A stretch of DNA of 61,266 nt from Photobacterium aphoticum. GTDB lineage: Bacteria; Pseudomonadota; Gammaproteobacteria; Enterobacterales; Vibrionaceae. Within the stretch, counting starts at the first letter, position 1. Each line of letters starts with the position of its first letter. This document shows, one piece after another, positions 35,050 through 44,765 of this stretch. The notes below the pieces were generated by a model. It searched no databases and was not told the DNA's origin. It saw only the letters and a program-made list of their open reading frames with translations. Position numbers and translations under genes: made by a program. Location of the stretch: positions 1 through 61,266 of the forward strand of contig NZ_LDOV01000042.1 of assembly GCF_001029435.1 (NCBI RefSeq), given 5' to 3'.

Positions 35050-35895
35050 TTACATACCTGCGCTTGCGCTGATGTATACATCGTAGAAGAACGCGCGGCC
35101 CATGAACTCTGAAACCAGTACCAGCACAAAGCTCGCAATTGCCACGCGCATGGCTTTGTTACAGCCTTTCATTGCGCCAACCAGCCATACTAGCAGACCC
35201 AACATCAGCAGGCCTACACGCATCATCGCTAGGCGGAACGAGTAATCTACTACGTCAAACGGGTTAAGTTGAATGTTCAACTGGCCTAGCCATACCAAGT
35301 ATGCTGCGTAACCCATTAGGGTTGCCGTACCGAAAATCGCTGCACCCATTGCCAGTGCGCGATCGGCGTTAGCGGCCACATCACCCATGCTGGTGGACTG
35401 TGCACGTAGCATGATAGCAGCTGCGATTGGACCAACCACACCAGCAGTCATCAGGAACTGGAACGCGGTGAATGGCGTGTTCCACGTTGGTACAGTAACT
35501 AGCGTGTACACGTTCGCGATGGCCATGATGAACACAATACCCAGTGCCATAGACACAGGCAGCAGCACTTTGCGAATGGCAGGCATGATGTCCAGCAAAC
35601 GCATACCGGTGTACGCAACAGCCGCACCGCCGAACAGGCTCAGGCCAACGATTTCAAGGCTTAGCGCACTGCCGTGCGCCAGACCAAACATCACGTTGAA
35701 CATACGGAACGGCTGACCAAGGTGTGTTACCGATGCGATAGCACCCACACCAAGCAGTACAAATACCGCCATGAAGCTGCGCGTCATCGCTTTGTTGTTT
35801 GGCTTGAAAAACAGCTCAATCAGGCCAAGTGCGATGAACATACCAACAGCACTTTGTGCCAGTACGGTAAAGAAGACTAATGATAACTGGCTCAT
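35050..35895 (-). CDS. dmsC: DMSO reductase membrane anchor DmsC
   Basis: Integral-membrane quinol oxidase and anchor subunit of the DmsABC complex. The 281 residues form eight membrane segments, matching the family. The start overlaps the dmsB stop by 4 bases, so the pair is translationally coupled. It passes electrons from menaquinol to DmsB. Confidence 0.93.
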   Translation of the reverse strand: MSQLSLVFFTVLAQSAVGMFIALGLIELFFKPNNKAMTRSFMAVFVLLGVGAIASVTHLGQPFRMFNVMFGLAHGSALSLEIVGLSLFGGAAVAYTGMRLLDIMPAIRKVLLPVSMALGIVFIMAIANVYTLVTVPTWNTPFTAFQFLMTAGVVGPIAAAIMLRAQSTSMGDVAANADRALAMGAAIFGTATLMGYAAYLVWLGQLNIQLNPFDVVDYSFRLAMMRVGLLMLGLLVWLVGAMKGCNKAMRVAIASFVLVLVSEFMGRAFFYDVYISASAGM

Positions 35896-36518
35896 GCACC
35901 CACCTCCGTTGGGTTCTGGATCGATCCTTTCTTATCGCCAGTCAGCTTGCTGTTAGAACAAGTGCTGATAATAAGGTTAGGGCTGGTTAAACGTGGATCA
36001 GGCAATGGTGCGATATCTGCACGATCACCGTACTTCGCACGTAGCTCATCAATTGGGCCGAAGTCCAAAGCACGCAGTGGACAAGATTCCACACACACAG
36101 GATCTTGACCGGTACCGATGCGCTCATAACAGCCATCACACTTGGTCATGTGCTTCTTCTCTGGGTTGTACTGTGGTGCGCCGTAAGGACACGCCATTTC
36201 ACAGTAGCGACAACCCACACACACGTCTTCGTTCACGACCACAAGGCCGTCTTCTTCACGCTTGTGCATTGCACCGGTTGGACACGCTTTGGTACACGCC
36301 GGGTTGCTACAATGGTTACAGCTGATAGACATGTAGTAGGCGAAAACGTCATTGGAGAAGGTGCCGTCTTCGTGTTGTACCCAGTCACCGCCTGCGTATT
36401 CGTAGACACGACGCCAGTTTACGCCAACAGGGAGATCGCTTTTGTCTTTACAAGACACCTGACACGTTTTACAGCCAGTACATTTGCTGGTATCAACGTG
36501 GAAACCGTATTGAGTCAT
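35892..36518 (-). CDS. dmsB: DMSO reductase iron-sulfur subunit DmsB
   Basis: A 208-residue ferredoxin-like subunit with four 4Fe-4S sites. Visible motifs are CTGCKTCQVSCKD, CNHCSNPACTKACP, CVGCRYCEMACPYG and CDGCYERI, with a late CVESCPLRAL. It carries electrons from DmsC to DmsA. An AAGGAG site lies upstream of the ATG. Confidence 0.95.
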   Translation of the reverse strand: MTQYGFHVDTSKCTGCKTCQVSCKDKSDLPVGVNWRRVYEYAGGDWVQHEDGTFSNDVFAYYMSISCNHCSNPACTKACPTGAMHKREEDGLVVVNEDVCVGCRYCEMACPYGAPQYNPEKKHMTKCDGCYERIGTGQDPVCVESCPLRALDFGPIDELRAKYGDRADIAPLPDPRLTSPNLIISTCSNSKLTGDKKGSIQNPTEVGA

Positions 36519-36530
36519 TTATTCTTCTCC

Positions 36531-38966
36531 TTAGGCCTTAGCTACTTCAACGAGGATGGTGTGCTGTGGGTTACCTTTCGATAACGGTGTCGCACGTTGT
36601 GACGTTAGCGAGTTGATACAACCGCCTTGGTCAACACCATTCTTGTCTGGGCTGTACCATGCGCCCTGGCCTAAAGCTGTTACCCCAGGCATGATGCGAG
36701 GTGTAACTTTGATTGCAACACGGATCTCACCGCGATCGTTCCATACTTTCACGAAGTCGCCGCTCTTCAGGTTACGTTTTGCAGCGTCAATCGGGTTCAT
36801 CCAAATACCGTCGAACACCACTTCACGTAGCCACGGAATGTTGTGGTAAGTGGAGTGGGTACGGCCTTTGGTGTGGTAACCAAATAGCTGTAGCGGGAAT
36901 TGCTCAGTCTTTGGATCCAAGTGGCTTTCCCATGTGGTCACGTACTGTGGCAGCGGCGTGATCACGTCACCGTCTTTCAGTTCCCACTCTTTCGCGATAG
37001 TTTCTAGCTTGGTTGAGTAGATCTCGATACGGCCAGAAGGGGTGCCCACTGGGTTCGCTTCTGGATCTTTACGGAAATCTTCCAGCGCGATACGGCCTTC
37101 TTTTGGCGCGACCACGGTGTAAGGACCGTTCTTACGTAGATCCTCCAGTGAAGGAATGTTTGGATCTTGCTTCATGCGCTCGGCATACAAGTATTCCAAC
37201 CACTGGTCACGGCTGCGGCCTTCAGTGAATTGATCGTACAGATCAAAGCGCTTAGACAGCTCCGCACACATTTGGTAAGCACTGCGTGTTTCGTACAATG
37301 GCTCGATAGCACGAACCAGCGGCCACAGACCCGCCATAGAACCTGAAGAGTAACCGTCAGAGCTCACTTCGTTGTTTTCGATAGTGGTTACGTCTGGCAG
37401 TAGCAGGTCAGCGTAACGGGCAGACGCGGTCATGTGGTTATCACACACCACGATGAACTCAGCCAGTGACTCATCTTTGATGATTTCAGCCTGACGGTTC
37501 AGATCCGCGTGCTGGTTCATCAGTACGTTACCTGAGTAAGCAAGGATGAACTTGATTGGCGTACGCATACGCTCGTCACCCTGAATACCGTCCGTTTTGT
37601 TCGTCATTTCTTCGTGACGCCAAATTGCATCACTCCATTTGAAGAACGGCACTTTTACCTGAACAGGGTTAGTACCTACAGGGATACGCGGTGCTGGGTA
37701 GCCGTAGTTCGCTGGCATGTCACCGGTGTTGGTACCTGGCAGACCGATGTTACCGGTCAGGATAGGTAGCATAACGATGGCACGTGAAGCCTGCTCGCCG
37801 TTTGCCTGACGCTGGATACCCGTACCTTGCGTGATGAAACACGGTTTCGCGGTACCAATTTCACGCGCAAGTTGCTGAATTTTCTTCGCTGGGATACCCG
37901 TGATATCCGCCGCCCACTCAGGGGTTTTCGCGATACCGTCAGGGCCTTGACCTAGAATGTGTGCCTTATAGTGACCATTCTTTGGTGCGCTAGCAGGAAG
38001 GGTTTTTTCGTCATAGCCTTGGCAGTATTTGTCCAAGAAGGCCTGATCCACTAAGTTTTCAGTGATCAGTACGTGCGCGATACCTTCTACCAGTGCCGCA
38101 TCGGTACCCGGACGGATTGGTAGCCACTCATCTTCTTTACCCAACATGGTGTCGGTGTAACGTGGGTCGATGATGATGGTACGTACGTTGTTTTTACGCT
38201 GTGCGTTAATGTGCTCGTGGATCTCACCACCACCACTCATACGGGTTTCAGCCGGGTTGTAACCGAACATCACCAACAATTCAGCGTTTTCGATTTCAGT
38301 GGTGTAAGAACCGTAAGCTGCGGCTTTTTTGTCGCCGTAAGTGAACGGCAGAGCAAACATGATCTGGCCCCAGCTGTAGTTACCGTAGTAATCCAGGAAG
38401 CCGCCCATCATGTTGAACAGACGCTTGAAGCAGTCTTTACCATCGGTACGGTAGCCTTGGGTACCTGAACCGTAAGTAATGAAAATAGAGTCGTTACCGT
38501 ATTCTTTGATGGTGTACTTTAGTTTGTCCGCCATCAGATCCATCGCTTCGTCCCAGCTGATGCGCTCGAAGCGGCCTTCGCCACGTTCGCCCACACGCTT
38601 CATTGGGTACTTCAGACGGTCAGGGTTGTATACGCGGTGCTTGATAGAACGGCCACGCAGACACGCACGGATTTGGTGCGTACCAAATTCGCCGTTGTCA
38701 TCACCACGGTTGTCGGTTTCGATTTGCGTGATCACACCGTCTTTAGTGTGTACACGCAGTGCACAACGGCTACCACAGTTAACCATACATGCAGACCAAA
38801 CGGTTTTGATCTCACCGTCTTGGGTAGCAGCTGTCTCTGCCGCTGCGGCTTTTAGAGGTAGTCCCATGCCAACGGCAGCGGTTGTACCGCCGACAGCCGC
38901 ACCCCATTTCATGAAGGTTCGGCGCTTCATTGGCGACAAGATTGCTTCGTTAATCCAGCTCTTCAT
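36531..38966 (-). CDS. dmsA: DMSO reductase molybdopterin subunit DmsA
   Basis: Catalytic subunit that reduces DMSO and related S- or N-oxides during anaerobic respiration. The 811 residues start with a Tat signal (R15-R16-T-F-M-K). A 4Fe-4S motif follows at C60-x3-C64-x3-C68-x33-C102. The likely Mo ligand is S198 in GNYSWGQI. The chosen start at 38966 has a weak GGGAACC site; an internal ATG at 38930 just before the RR motif is possible. It is the first gene of dmsABC-dmsD-napF. Confidence 0.95.
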   Translation of the reverse strand: MKSWINEAILSPMKRRTFMKWGAAVGGTTAAVGMGLPLKAAAAETAATQDGEIKTVWSACMVNCGSRCALRVHTKDGVITQIETDNRGDDNGEFGTHQIRACLRGRSIKHRVYNPDRLKYPMKRVGERGEGRFERISWDEAMDLMADKLKYTIKEYGNDSIFITYGSGTQGYRTDGKDCFKRLFNMMGGFLDYYGNYSWGQIMFALPFTYGDKKAAAYGSYTTEIENAELLVMFGYNPAETRMSGGGEIHEHINAQRKNNVRTIIIDPRYTDTMLGKEDEWLPIRPGTDAALVEGIAHVLITENLVDQAFLDKYCQGYDEKTLPASAPKNGHYKAHILGQGPDGIAKTPEWAADITGIPAKKIQQLAREIGTAKPCFITQGTGIQRQANGEQASRAIVMLPILTGNIGLPGTNTGDMPANYGYPAPRIPVGTNPVQVKVPFFKWSDAIWRHEEMTNKTDGIQGDERMRTPIKFILAYSGNVLMNQHADLNRQAEIIKDESLAEFIVVCDNHMTASARYADLLLPDVTTIENNEVSSDGYSSGSMAGLWPLVRAIEPLYETRSAYQMCAELSKRFDLYDQFTEGRSRDQWLEYLYAERMKQDPNIPSLEDLRKNGPYTVVAPKEGRIALEDFRKDPEANPVGTPSGRIEIYSTKLETIAKEWELKDGDVITPLPQYVTTWESHLDPKTEQFPLQLFGYHTKGRTHSTYHNIPWLREVVFDGIWMNPIDAAKRNLKSGDFVKVWNDRGEIRVAIKVTPRIMPGVTALGQGAWYSPDKNGVDQGGCINSLTSQRATPLSKGNPQHTILVEVAKA

Positions 38967-39468
38967 ATGGTTCCCATAATGAATGAATATTTATATTTTT
39001 GATTATTTATGCTCACAAAGAGGTCGTGTAAAAAGTCATAAAATGACATTTTTCGACAAACCTATTCTAAAGGGGAATGTACTTAGGGCTGGGAGTAAAT
39101 TAAATGACTAAAATCATTTTTCTAGCACGATTTTTGCCTCATTCAGAAATTGCTCGTTCATTATATTTTATAAAATTTAATATATTGTCACAGGTGTTTC
39201 GTGGTGTTTCAGGATGGTGATGTAATGAACAATGTCACTTTTTGTCTTTATATGTTTTCGATGGAAGCAAAAAATACATTTCAATACACAAAATGAATAG
39301 ATGTTGCATAGTGGTAAGGCGAGATGTGCATGAGAACAGTGTGTTTTGTTAATATTATTTCATAATTCGAGTGTGTTTTTAGTGGCGGGTGCTGGAGGGA
39401 AGGTGAGTAAAGGCCGTGTGATTACATTTCCTTACAGTCGATCATTCAGAATGCGGTATCACTTGATC
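38967..39468. other. dms promoter region
   Basis: About 500 AT-rich bases upstream of dmsA. ATGACTAAAATCAT at 39104-39117 matches the FNR consensus TTGAT-N4-ATCAA at 7 of 10 positions, and a perfect palindrome GTCAT-AAA-ATGAC lies at 39035-39047. Either could mediate anaerobic control. No gene is seen. Confidence 0.4.
39104..39117. promoter_or_regulatory. Possible FNR-like site upstream of dmsA
   Basis: ATGAC-TAAA-ATCAT has the spacing of an FNR box, with three mismatches to TTGAT-N4-ATCAA. It lies 138 bases upstream of the start codon. FNR control is usual for DMSO reductase operons. Confidence 0.35.
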
Positions 39469-39499
39469 AAAAAAGCTAGCGGTTCTTGCTAGCTTTTTT
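39469..39499 (-). terminator. Terminator of the lipoprotein gene
   Basis: The 12-bp stem AAAAAAGCTAGC / GCTAGCTTTTTT with a 7-base loop lies 39 bases past the stop of the minus-strand gene. Confidence 0.9.
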
Positions 39500-39537
39500 G
39501 TGGGATTTCCCCAAGTGATACAGTGAAAGATACAGCG

Positions 39538-40395
39538 TTAGGATTCACACACAAACCATGCACTGGCCGGGGCGGTAATAAAGGCTTTATCGTGCCAGCT
39601 GATGTGCTCCCATACCGGTGCGGTGCGCACATCTCCTTTGATCTTCTCTCTGGTCAGTACTTTGACCAGCCCTTCTTTTACACTGTAAACCTGTCCGCGA
39701 TAGGTGTAGCCAATGGGGCTGGTTTTGCTTTGATCGTAATAACAGACGGTGGTGCCAATGTTGGAGTAAATGTATTGGCTTTCATTACTCCACGGTTTCG
39801 GCGCCGCAGCAGGTTGGGCCGCAGATTGAATAGGGGCTTCAACCGTTGTGGAAGGCACGAGCTGGCGATACGTGGTGTAGGGCTGATACCCCAAAATTTG
39901 TGCCGCTTCTTGCCATTCAGTATCCAAGGTATAAGGGTTTTCAGTCAGGCGTAATGTCACAAATGGGCCATCGAGACAGAGATCAGCCCATAGATCGGTA
40001 CTGGAAATACGGGCAGAAAACAAAGGCATCTCATTCACGGTGTTCGGGTTGGCGACACACCAGGTTGCGGTTTGCTGGTGGATCAAGGTGCCGTGATTGG
40101 CATCACAGACCCGTTTCGCCAAGGCTTGATACTCCGCCACATCATGTTTCGCGCTGTCTTCCCCAGTAGAACAATAGCGGTAAGCGAATGAGTAGGTGTC
40201 TTTCGGGTAAAAAGCGCCTTTATCCACCACGGCACCGTTACGTCGAGTGTCGTTATAGTCGATGAAGGTCTGAGTGGTATCTAGCATGCTGTATTCACCG
40301 GCCCGGCGAGGTTCGTCGGGGGTACTGCTACAGCCAAATAAAAGGGTGGTGAAAAGTGCGGAGAACGTGTACTTGTAAAAAGGAGACTGAGACAT
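39538..40395 (-). CDS. Putative lipoprotein of unknown function
   Basis: A 285-residue protein with a signal peptide and lipobox (LLFGC, Cys22). The start at 40395 follows an AAAAAGGAG site; the upstream ATG at 40413 does not. The mature part has many scattered cysteines (at least eight), a Pro/Ala-rich linker near 180-195, and a C-terminal beta-rich domain. No family is recognised. Several disulfides are likely in the periplasm. Confidence 0.7.
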   Translation of the reverse strand: MSQSPFYKYTFSALFTTLLFGCSSTPDEPRRAGEYSMLDTTQTFIDYNDTRRNGAVVDKGAFYPKDTYSFAYRYCSTGEDSAKHDVAEYQALAKRVCDANHGTLIHQQTATWCVANPNTVNEMPLFSARISSTDLWADLCLDGPFVTLRLTENPYTLDTEWQEAAQILGYQPYTTYRQLVPSTTVEAPIQSAAQPAAAPKPWSNESQYIYSNIGTTVCYYDQSKTSPIGYTYRGQVYSVKEGLVKVLTREKIKGDVRTAPVWEHISWHDKAFITAPASAWFVCES

Positions 40396-40827
40396 ATTAC
40401 ACCTAGTTATCACGTCTTTGCATTGTACTCAATCTACGACTAGCGGCCGTTGCTAGTGATATCTTCCTTAATGCGTATATGAGACGGGGATAGGGTTCAA
40501 ATTTAAGATGGGTATAAGTATATCGGGTTTCTTGCACTCTGCTGGTATGCAGAAAGAGACGGGGTGAGACTGTAATGATCAGATTGAGGCTGAGATCCCG
40601 ATTTTCTCACGAGAATCGCATCACTCTTCATCATATTGGAACAAAAACAGGAATGCGGTGAGGGGGTAGGGGCTCGCTTAGTGTGTGGATTCAATATGGA
40701 GAGCGAGATGCAGAGGTGAAATACAAAGACTAAATGTTGTGACAGCTAAAAGGTTTGTGCGAACCCGCAGGTTCCATTTCCGTGTGTTCCGTATTGCGGA
40801 TCCGCACAAAGAGGGAGGCTAATGCCT
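40396..40827. other. Intergenic region with long imperfect inverted repeat
   Basis: No gene is seen. An imperfect stem (TTTGTGCG-x2-CCCGCA paired with TGCGGATCCGCACAAA, about 40753-40810) with a loop of about 25 bases lies past the stop of the LysE-type gene. It has no T-run. Confidence 0.5.
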
Positions 40828-41439
40828 TTATTGACTCAGCGGCAAACTGGCACCCAGTAGCGCAAAGACCGTACCGCAACCGCGATTAAAGCGCTGACCA
40901 CTTTTCTCCAGCCATGGGCGCAACTGGTTCGCAATGCAGGCCACCATAAACTCCACGCAAAATTCCACCACCGCGAACGTACCAGCCAAAATCACGAACT
41001 GAAGCCATAAAGGTTGTTCGGTATTCATGAACTGTGGCAAGAACGCACCAAAGAACAGCAGCACTTTAGGGTTGGCAATCGCAGCCAGTAACCCTTGGCG
41101 GTAACGTGACGCGTGGCCTTTATCCGCGATTTGCACATCTTGGTTCATCTGAATACCCGGCGAGCGCCATAGTTGAATACCGAGGTAAATCAGGTACGCC
41201 CCTCCTAACCATTTGAACACGGTTAAGACATGGGATGAGGCCATCATCAATGAGCCAATACCGAACATCGACAATGCGATCACCAGAATAAAACCGGACA
41301 CGCCACCACAAATCGTTGCGAGCGCTTTTTTACGGCCATACATGGCGCCGTGACTGAGGGCGAGCATGCCATTTGGCCCCGGAGCAAACGCTAGGCCTGT
41401 GACGGCAATCAGATATAAAAACCAAGTGTCGAGAGACAT
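40828..41439 (-). CDS. LysE/RhtB-family amino-acid exporter
   Basis: A 203-residue inner-membrane protein with six membrane segments. The N-terminal FAPGPNGMLALSHG and the GGAYLIYLGIQLWR region are family marks. The start at 41439 gives the normal family length; the frame extends upstream without support. The substrate is probably an amino acid or homoserine lactone-like compound. It is divergent from the GlxA-type regulator at 41571, which may control it. Confidence 0.88.
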   Translation of the reverse strand: MSLDTWFLYLIAVTGLAFAPGPNGMLALSHGAMYGRKKALATICGGVSGFILVIALSMFGIGSLMMASSHVLTVFKWLGGAYLIYLGIQLWRSPGIQMNQDVQIADKGHASRYRQGLLAAIANPKVLLFFGAFLPQFMNTEQPLWLQFVILAGTFAVVEFCVEFMVACIANQLRPWLEKSGQRFNRGCGTVFALLGASLPLSQ

Positions 41440-41570
41440 GTAAAACCTTATAACAAAAGAGGGTGTCGATAGGGGCGCAGTATAGGGTGAGCATATAAAA
41501 ATAGGATGGTCATTATTAGACGTAATTTGGTAAAATATAGACATTCTGTTTTTATCGGTGATCTGCCTTA

Positions 41571-42584
41571 ATGCCTGACTCTGTGCCTGTCTCGACTAAC
41601 ACCTCCTCTGCGCCGGATGTGCGCTTTTTATTGATCCCGTTACCGGCTTTTAATCTGCTGCCATTCGGCGGTTTTCTCGATAAGCTGCGTTTTTCGGCTG
41701 ATGAAGAAGATCATAGCCAGCAGAAATACTGTCAATGGACGGTGGCGGGATTAACGAAAGGCGCGTTATTGTCCAGTAGCGGTGTGGCTATCGACATTCC
41801 TACGGCATTGGATGAATTGGATCTGGCCGATTATGACTATGTCGTGATGTTTGGTGGACGCAGTGCGCAGGCCTCCATGGCCGAAGCGCCAGCCTATAAA
41901 CCTTTTTTGCGTCGTGCAGCGGCGAAAGGGTTAACGCTGGTGAGTGTCGACAATGCCACCTTCTTGCTGGCTGCCGCCGGGTTATTGATGCAACGTGAGG
42001 TAGCGGTGCATTGGCGACATGTTCCTGAATTTGAGCAGGCCTTTGCTGATGTATCAGTACAAGCGGATCAGCTGTTTTGTTTAGATGGTAAGCGGATCAG
42101 TTGTGTCGGTGGGGCGGCGGCAATTGAACTCGCCGTGGCTTTAGTGGCTCGCCATTGCGGGCAGACTAAAGCGGTAAAAGGACTGGCAGATATGTTGGTC
42201 GATAACTTGCGCAGTCAACGCCATGCCATCCGTTCTTATGATGATGTGATGGCTGCCGGAGCGGGTGCGAGTCGCCATGTACAGCGCGCCATTGTACTGA
42301 TGCACCATGATATTACTCAACGTAAAACCATCGAGGCACTCGCCGCTGAATTAGGGGTGTGTCGTCGGCAGTTGGATCGGTTGTTTACAGACGAATTTGC
42401 GCTGACGACCAGCCAATATTGGATGATGATGCGAATGAATCACGCTTGCTGGCGTTTGCGACACTCCACGTATCGTCTGAGTGATATTGCAGAGGAGGTG
42501 GGCTTCATGGATGTCAGTTATTTTGGCAAAGTATTTAAGCGTCATGTTGGTTGTACTCCTAAGCAATATATTGCTGAAAAATAA
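41571..42584 (+). CDS. GlxA-family AraC-type regulator
   Basis: A 337-residue regulator with an N-terminal DJ-1/PfpI-like domain (about 15-205) and a C-terminal AraC helix-turn-helix pair (about 235-335). The ends of the HTH are the typical LSDIAEEVGFMDVSYFGKVFKRHVGCTP pattern in two parts. Relatives such as CdhR, GbdR and ArgR respond to carnitine, betaine or arginine. The divergent LysE-type exporter is a likely target. The effector is unknown. Confidence 0.88.
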   Translation: MPDSVPVSTNTSSAPDVRFLLIPLPAFNLLPFGGFLDKLRFSADEEDHSQQKYCQWTVAGLTKGALLSSSGVAIDIPTALDELDLADYDYVVMFGGRSAQASMAEAPAYKPFLRRAAAKGLTLVSVDNATFLLAAAGLLMQREVAVHWRHVPEFEQAFADVSVQADQLFCLDGKRISCVGGAAAIELAVALVARHCGQTKAVKGLADMLVDNLRSQRHAIRSYDDVMAAGAGASRHVQRAIVLMHHDITQRKTIEALAAELGVCRRQLDRLFTDEFALTTSQYWMMMRMNHACWRLRHSTYRLSDIAEEVGFMDVSYFGKVFKRHVGCTPKQYIAEK

Positions 42585-43286
42585 AAGTATCTTTTAGTAA
42601 TGTGCTTACAATATGCAGGCGAAAGATGTTTTCACCGAAACTTAAAGATGAATATTAATTTTCGCTATGTATATCAATCAATAACGTGTATCACTGACAA
42701 TTTGACTTAATAGCAGTGCGTGGAATCGTTGTAAGGTTAAGTTGATAAATCTGTAAATTATTGATGATGTGAAATATGAATTTTTGCCTTACATGTTCTG
42801 CATCGATAAATCGAAGAATATAACAGCTTTTGTATGAAATTTCGTTTGATTCGGTAGGCTTGTACATGCTCGCAGCAGTTCATTGCTCTCTCCCTATATG
42901 TCACCAATACGTTATTAATGTCCCTTTCCTGTATCATACTAATGATAGAGAACACAGTTAAAGTGACACAGATCAATAAATGCAACTGAATAATATTTTG
43001 TCATTATTTATTACAGCTTATTTATAGTTAAGACGCTGAATATTGATAAATGCAGGGGGTGAATATTGTTGTTAATAATAAAAAACTGCGAGTGACATAA
43101 TAAAATTGCTATTAATGGAGGTGTTTTCATGCGAGCGGGTAAATATGGTGTGAGTTTTGATTTGTGCGACAAATAGACCCTGTCACGATGGGTGTTGGTA
43201 TTTGTTGGGATAATATTTGTTATTTATATAAACAGCGCGTTGCGAATAGAGTTCGCACACGCTTAAAGGTTTACCTTATTTGGGGA
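42585..43286. other. AT-rich intergenic region
   Basis: About 700 AT-rich bases with no convincing gene. A 10-codon frame at 43128-43160 has a perfect GGAGGT site 6 bases before its ATG but is too short to assess. Reading both strands, I see no RNA gene or strong hairpin. Confidence 0.45.
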
Positions 43287-44597
43287 CTACCAAATCGGCC
43301 AGTCTGCCGCATCGACAGAATCGAGATTGCCATCGTGATCATTGCCTCGCCACTTGCGAATGAATTCCCCTTTGGGATCAAACATGTCAGTTTGTTTTTG
43401 CAGGTTAAAGTGACGTTGTGCGACCGGATCGGCCCCTACACCTGCTAAATACTGCCAGTTCCCCCAGTTTGAGGCGGTATCATAATCAAGCAGGTGTTGT
43501 TCGAAATAGCCTGCGCCATAGCGCCAATCGACACTCAATTCATTGACCAAACAGCTGGCGACGATCTGTCGGCCACGATTAGACATATAGCCTGTGGCTT
43601 TCAACTCATTCATGAGCGCATTCACGATCGGATAGGGAGTATTGCCTTCACACCAGCGACGAAAACGTTCCGGATAAAAGGCGGTATTCGGACCATGATC
43701 TTTAATACCTCTAAAAGCAAACAGTTTGGTGCCATGGCGGTAGGCATACCACTGAAAATATTCTCGCCATAACAGCTCAAATTTGATCCATCCGGTTGAG
43801 TCGTTAGCTTCAACCTCTTGCTCATACGCATCGAGTTTATCCAAAATTAACCGGGGTGAAATACAGCCTGTTGCCAGCCAAGGCGAGAATTTTGTGGATG
43901 TTGTCCAGCCATCCAGCGCGTTACGAGTTTCCTTATAGTGACTGGGATGCGAAGACGCAAAATAGGTATCTAAGTGCGTTAAAGCAGTCGATTCCCCCCC
44001 CGTGAACGCACTTTGGGTGGATGCATTGAGGATGGGGGTTAGCACATCAAATTGATGACTGTGATGCGGCCGTGGGGGTAAGACATCGAGTGCAGCCGTC
44101 GCACTATTGATGGGTAACTCTTCAACGCTTCGACGAAATTTGGAAAACGTTTCCGGCAGGTCGGTGAGCTCAAAGGGTAATTCTGTGCGATCAAACAGGG
44201 TGTGCGTGGCCACCTGCTTAAACGGCAAATAGGGATAACGGCCTTGCAGGGTTTGCCAAACCCGTTGTTCATACACGCCGGGGTGTTCGCTGCTGTAGAC
44301 GGCAGCAATATTATGCTGAGTGATCAACGTAGGTAAAATATTCAGTGGATGCTCTAACAGCACATGCAGATATTGGTTCCGCTTCGCCAGTTGTTCACTT
44401 AAATCTTGTAAAGATTGCAGCAGAAATTGCATGCGAGGTTGGCCGTAGGTTTGGATACGGTACGGGTAGCTATTCGCGCGTTCGCAAGGTAAACAATAGA
44501 CACAAATCAGGTGATCCATTTCGGAGGCGGCCAGCATCAGTGCCGTATTATCGTGCAGGCGAAGATCGTGTTGAAACAGAAACAAACCCGTTGCCAT
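43287..44597 (-). CDS. cry: Cryptochrome DASH
   Basis: FAD-binding photolyase-family protein of the DASH group, which repairs cyclobutane dimers in single-stranded DNA and may act as a photoreceptor. The 436 residues have an N-terminal photolyase domain (about 4-130) and a C-terminal FAD domain. GGEST, then TKFSPWLATGCISPR and WREYFQWYAYRHG are DASH marks, as is NWGNWQYLAGVGADP near the end. GGAGAGG lies upstream of the ATG. Confidence 0.93.
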   Translation of the reverse strand: MATGLFLFQHDLRLHDNTALMLAASEMDHLICVYCLPCERANSYPYRIQTYGQPRMQFLLQSLQDLSEQLAKRNQYLHVLLEHPLNILPTLITQHNIAAVYSSEHPGVYEQRVWQTLQGRYPYLPFKQVATHTLFDRTELPFELTDLPETFSKFRRSVEELPINSATAALDVLPPRPHHSHQFDVLTPILNASTQSAFTGGESTALTHLDTYFASSHPSHYKETRNALDGWTTSTKFSPWLATGCISPRLILDKLDAYEQEVEANDSTGWIKFELLWREYFQWYAYRHGTKLFAFRGIKDHGPNTAFYPERFRRWCEGNTPYPIVNALMNELKATGYMSNRGRQIVASCLVNELSVDWRYGAGYFEQHLLDYDTASNWGNWQYLAGVGADPVAQRHFNLQKQTDMFDPKGEFIRKWRGNDHDGNLDSVDAADWPIW

Positions 44598-44673
44598 AAT
44601 GTGCCTCTCCTTTATGAGCGCTGTAGTATAACTATAGGAAAGATCTGGGAGTTAAAGGCGAGATAGCGATGAA

Positions 44674-44711
44674 AATTGCCGCGAAACCCTGTGGCATCCA
44701 CAGCAATTTTT
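44674..44711 (-). terminator. Probable terminator of the acetyltransferase gene
   Basis: AAAATTGC pairs with GCAATTTT around an inner CTGTGG/CCACAG stem, with A and T tracts on the outer sides. Confidence 0.5.
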
Positions 44712-44765
44712 ATCAAGTTGTCTGAACGATCACGTTCAGAGAAACTGGAAGTGACGAAGGGGGAT

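Noticed and set aside
38479..38979. A 166-codon open frame antisense to the start of dmsA
   Set aside because: DmsA is clearly coding on the opposite strand, with intact motifs. The frame has Ser/Arg-rich shadow composition.
42758..43448. Short frames on both strands in the AT-rich gap before cry
   Set aside because: They lack ribosome sites; one overlaps the certain cry gene and the other ends in noise.
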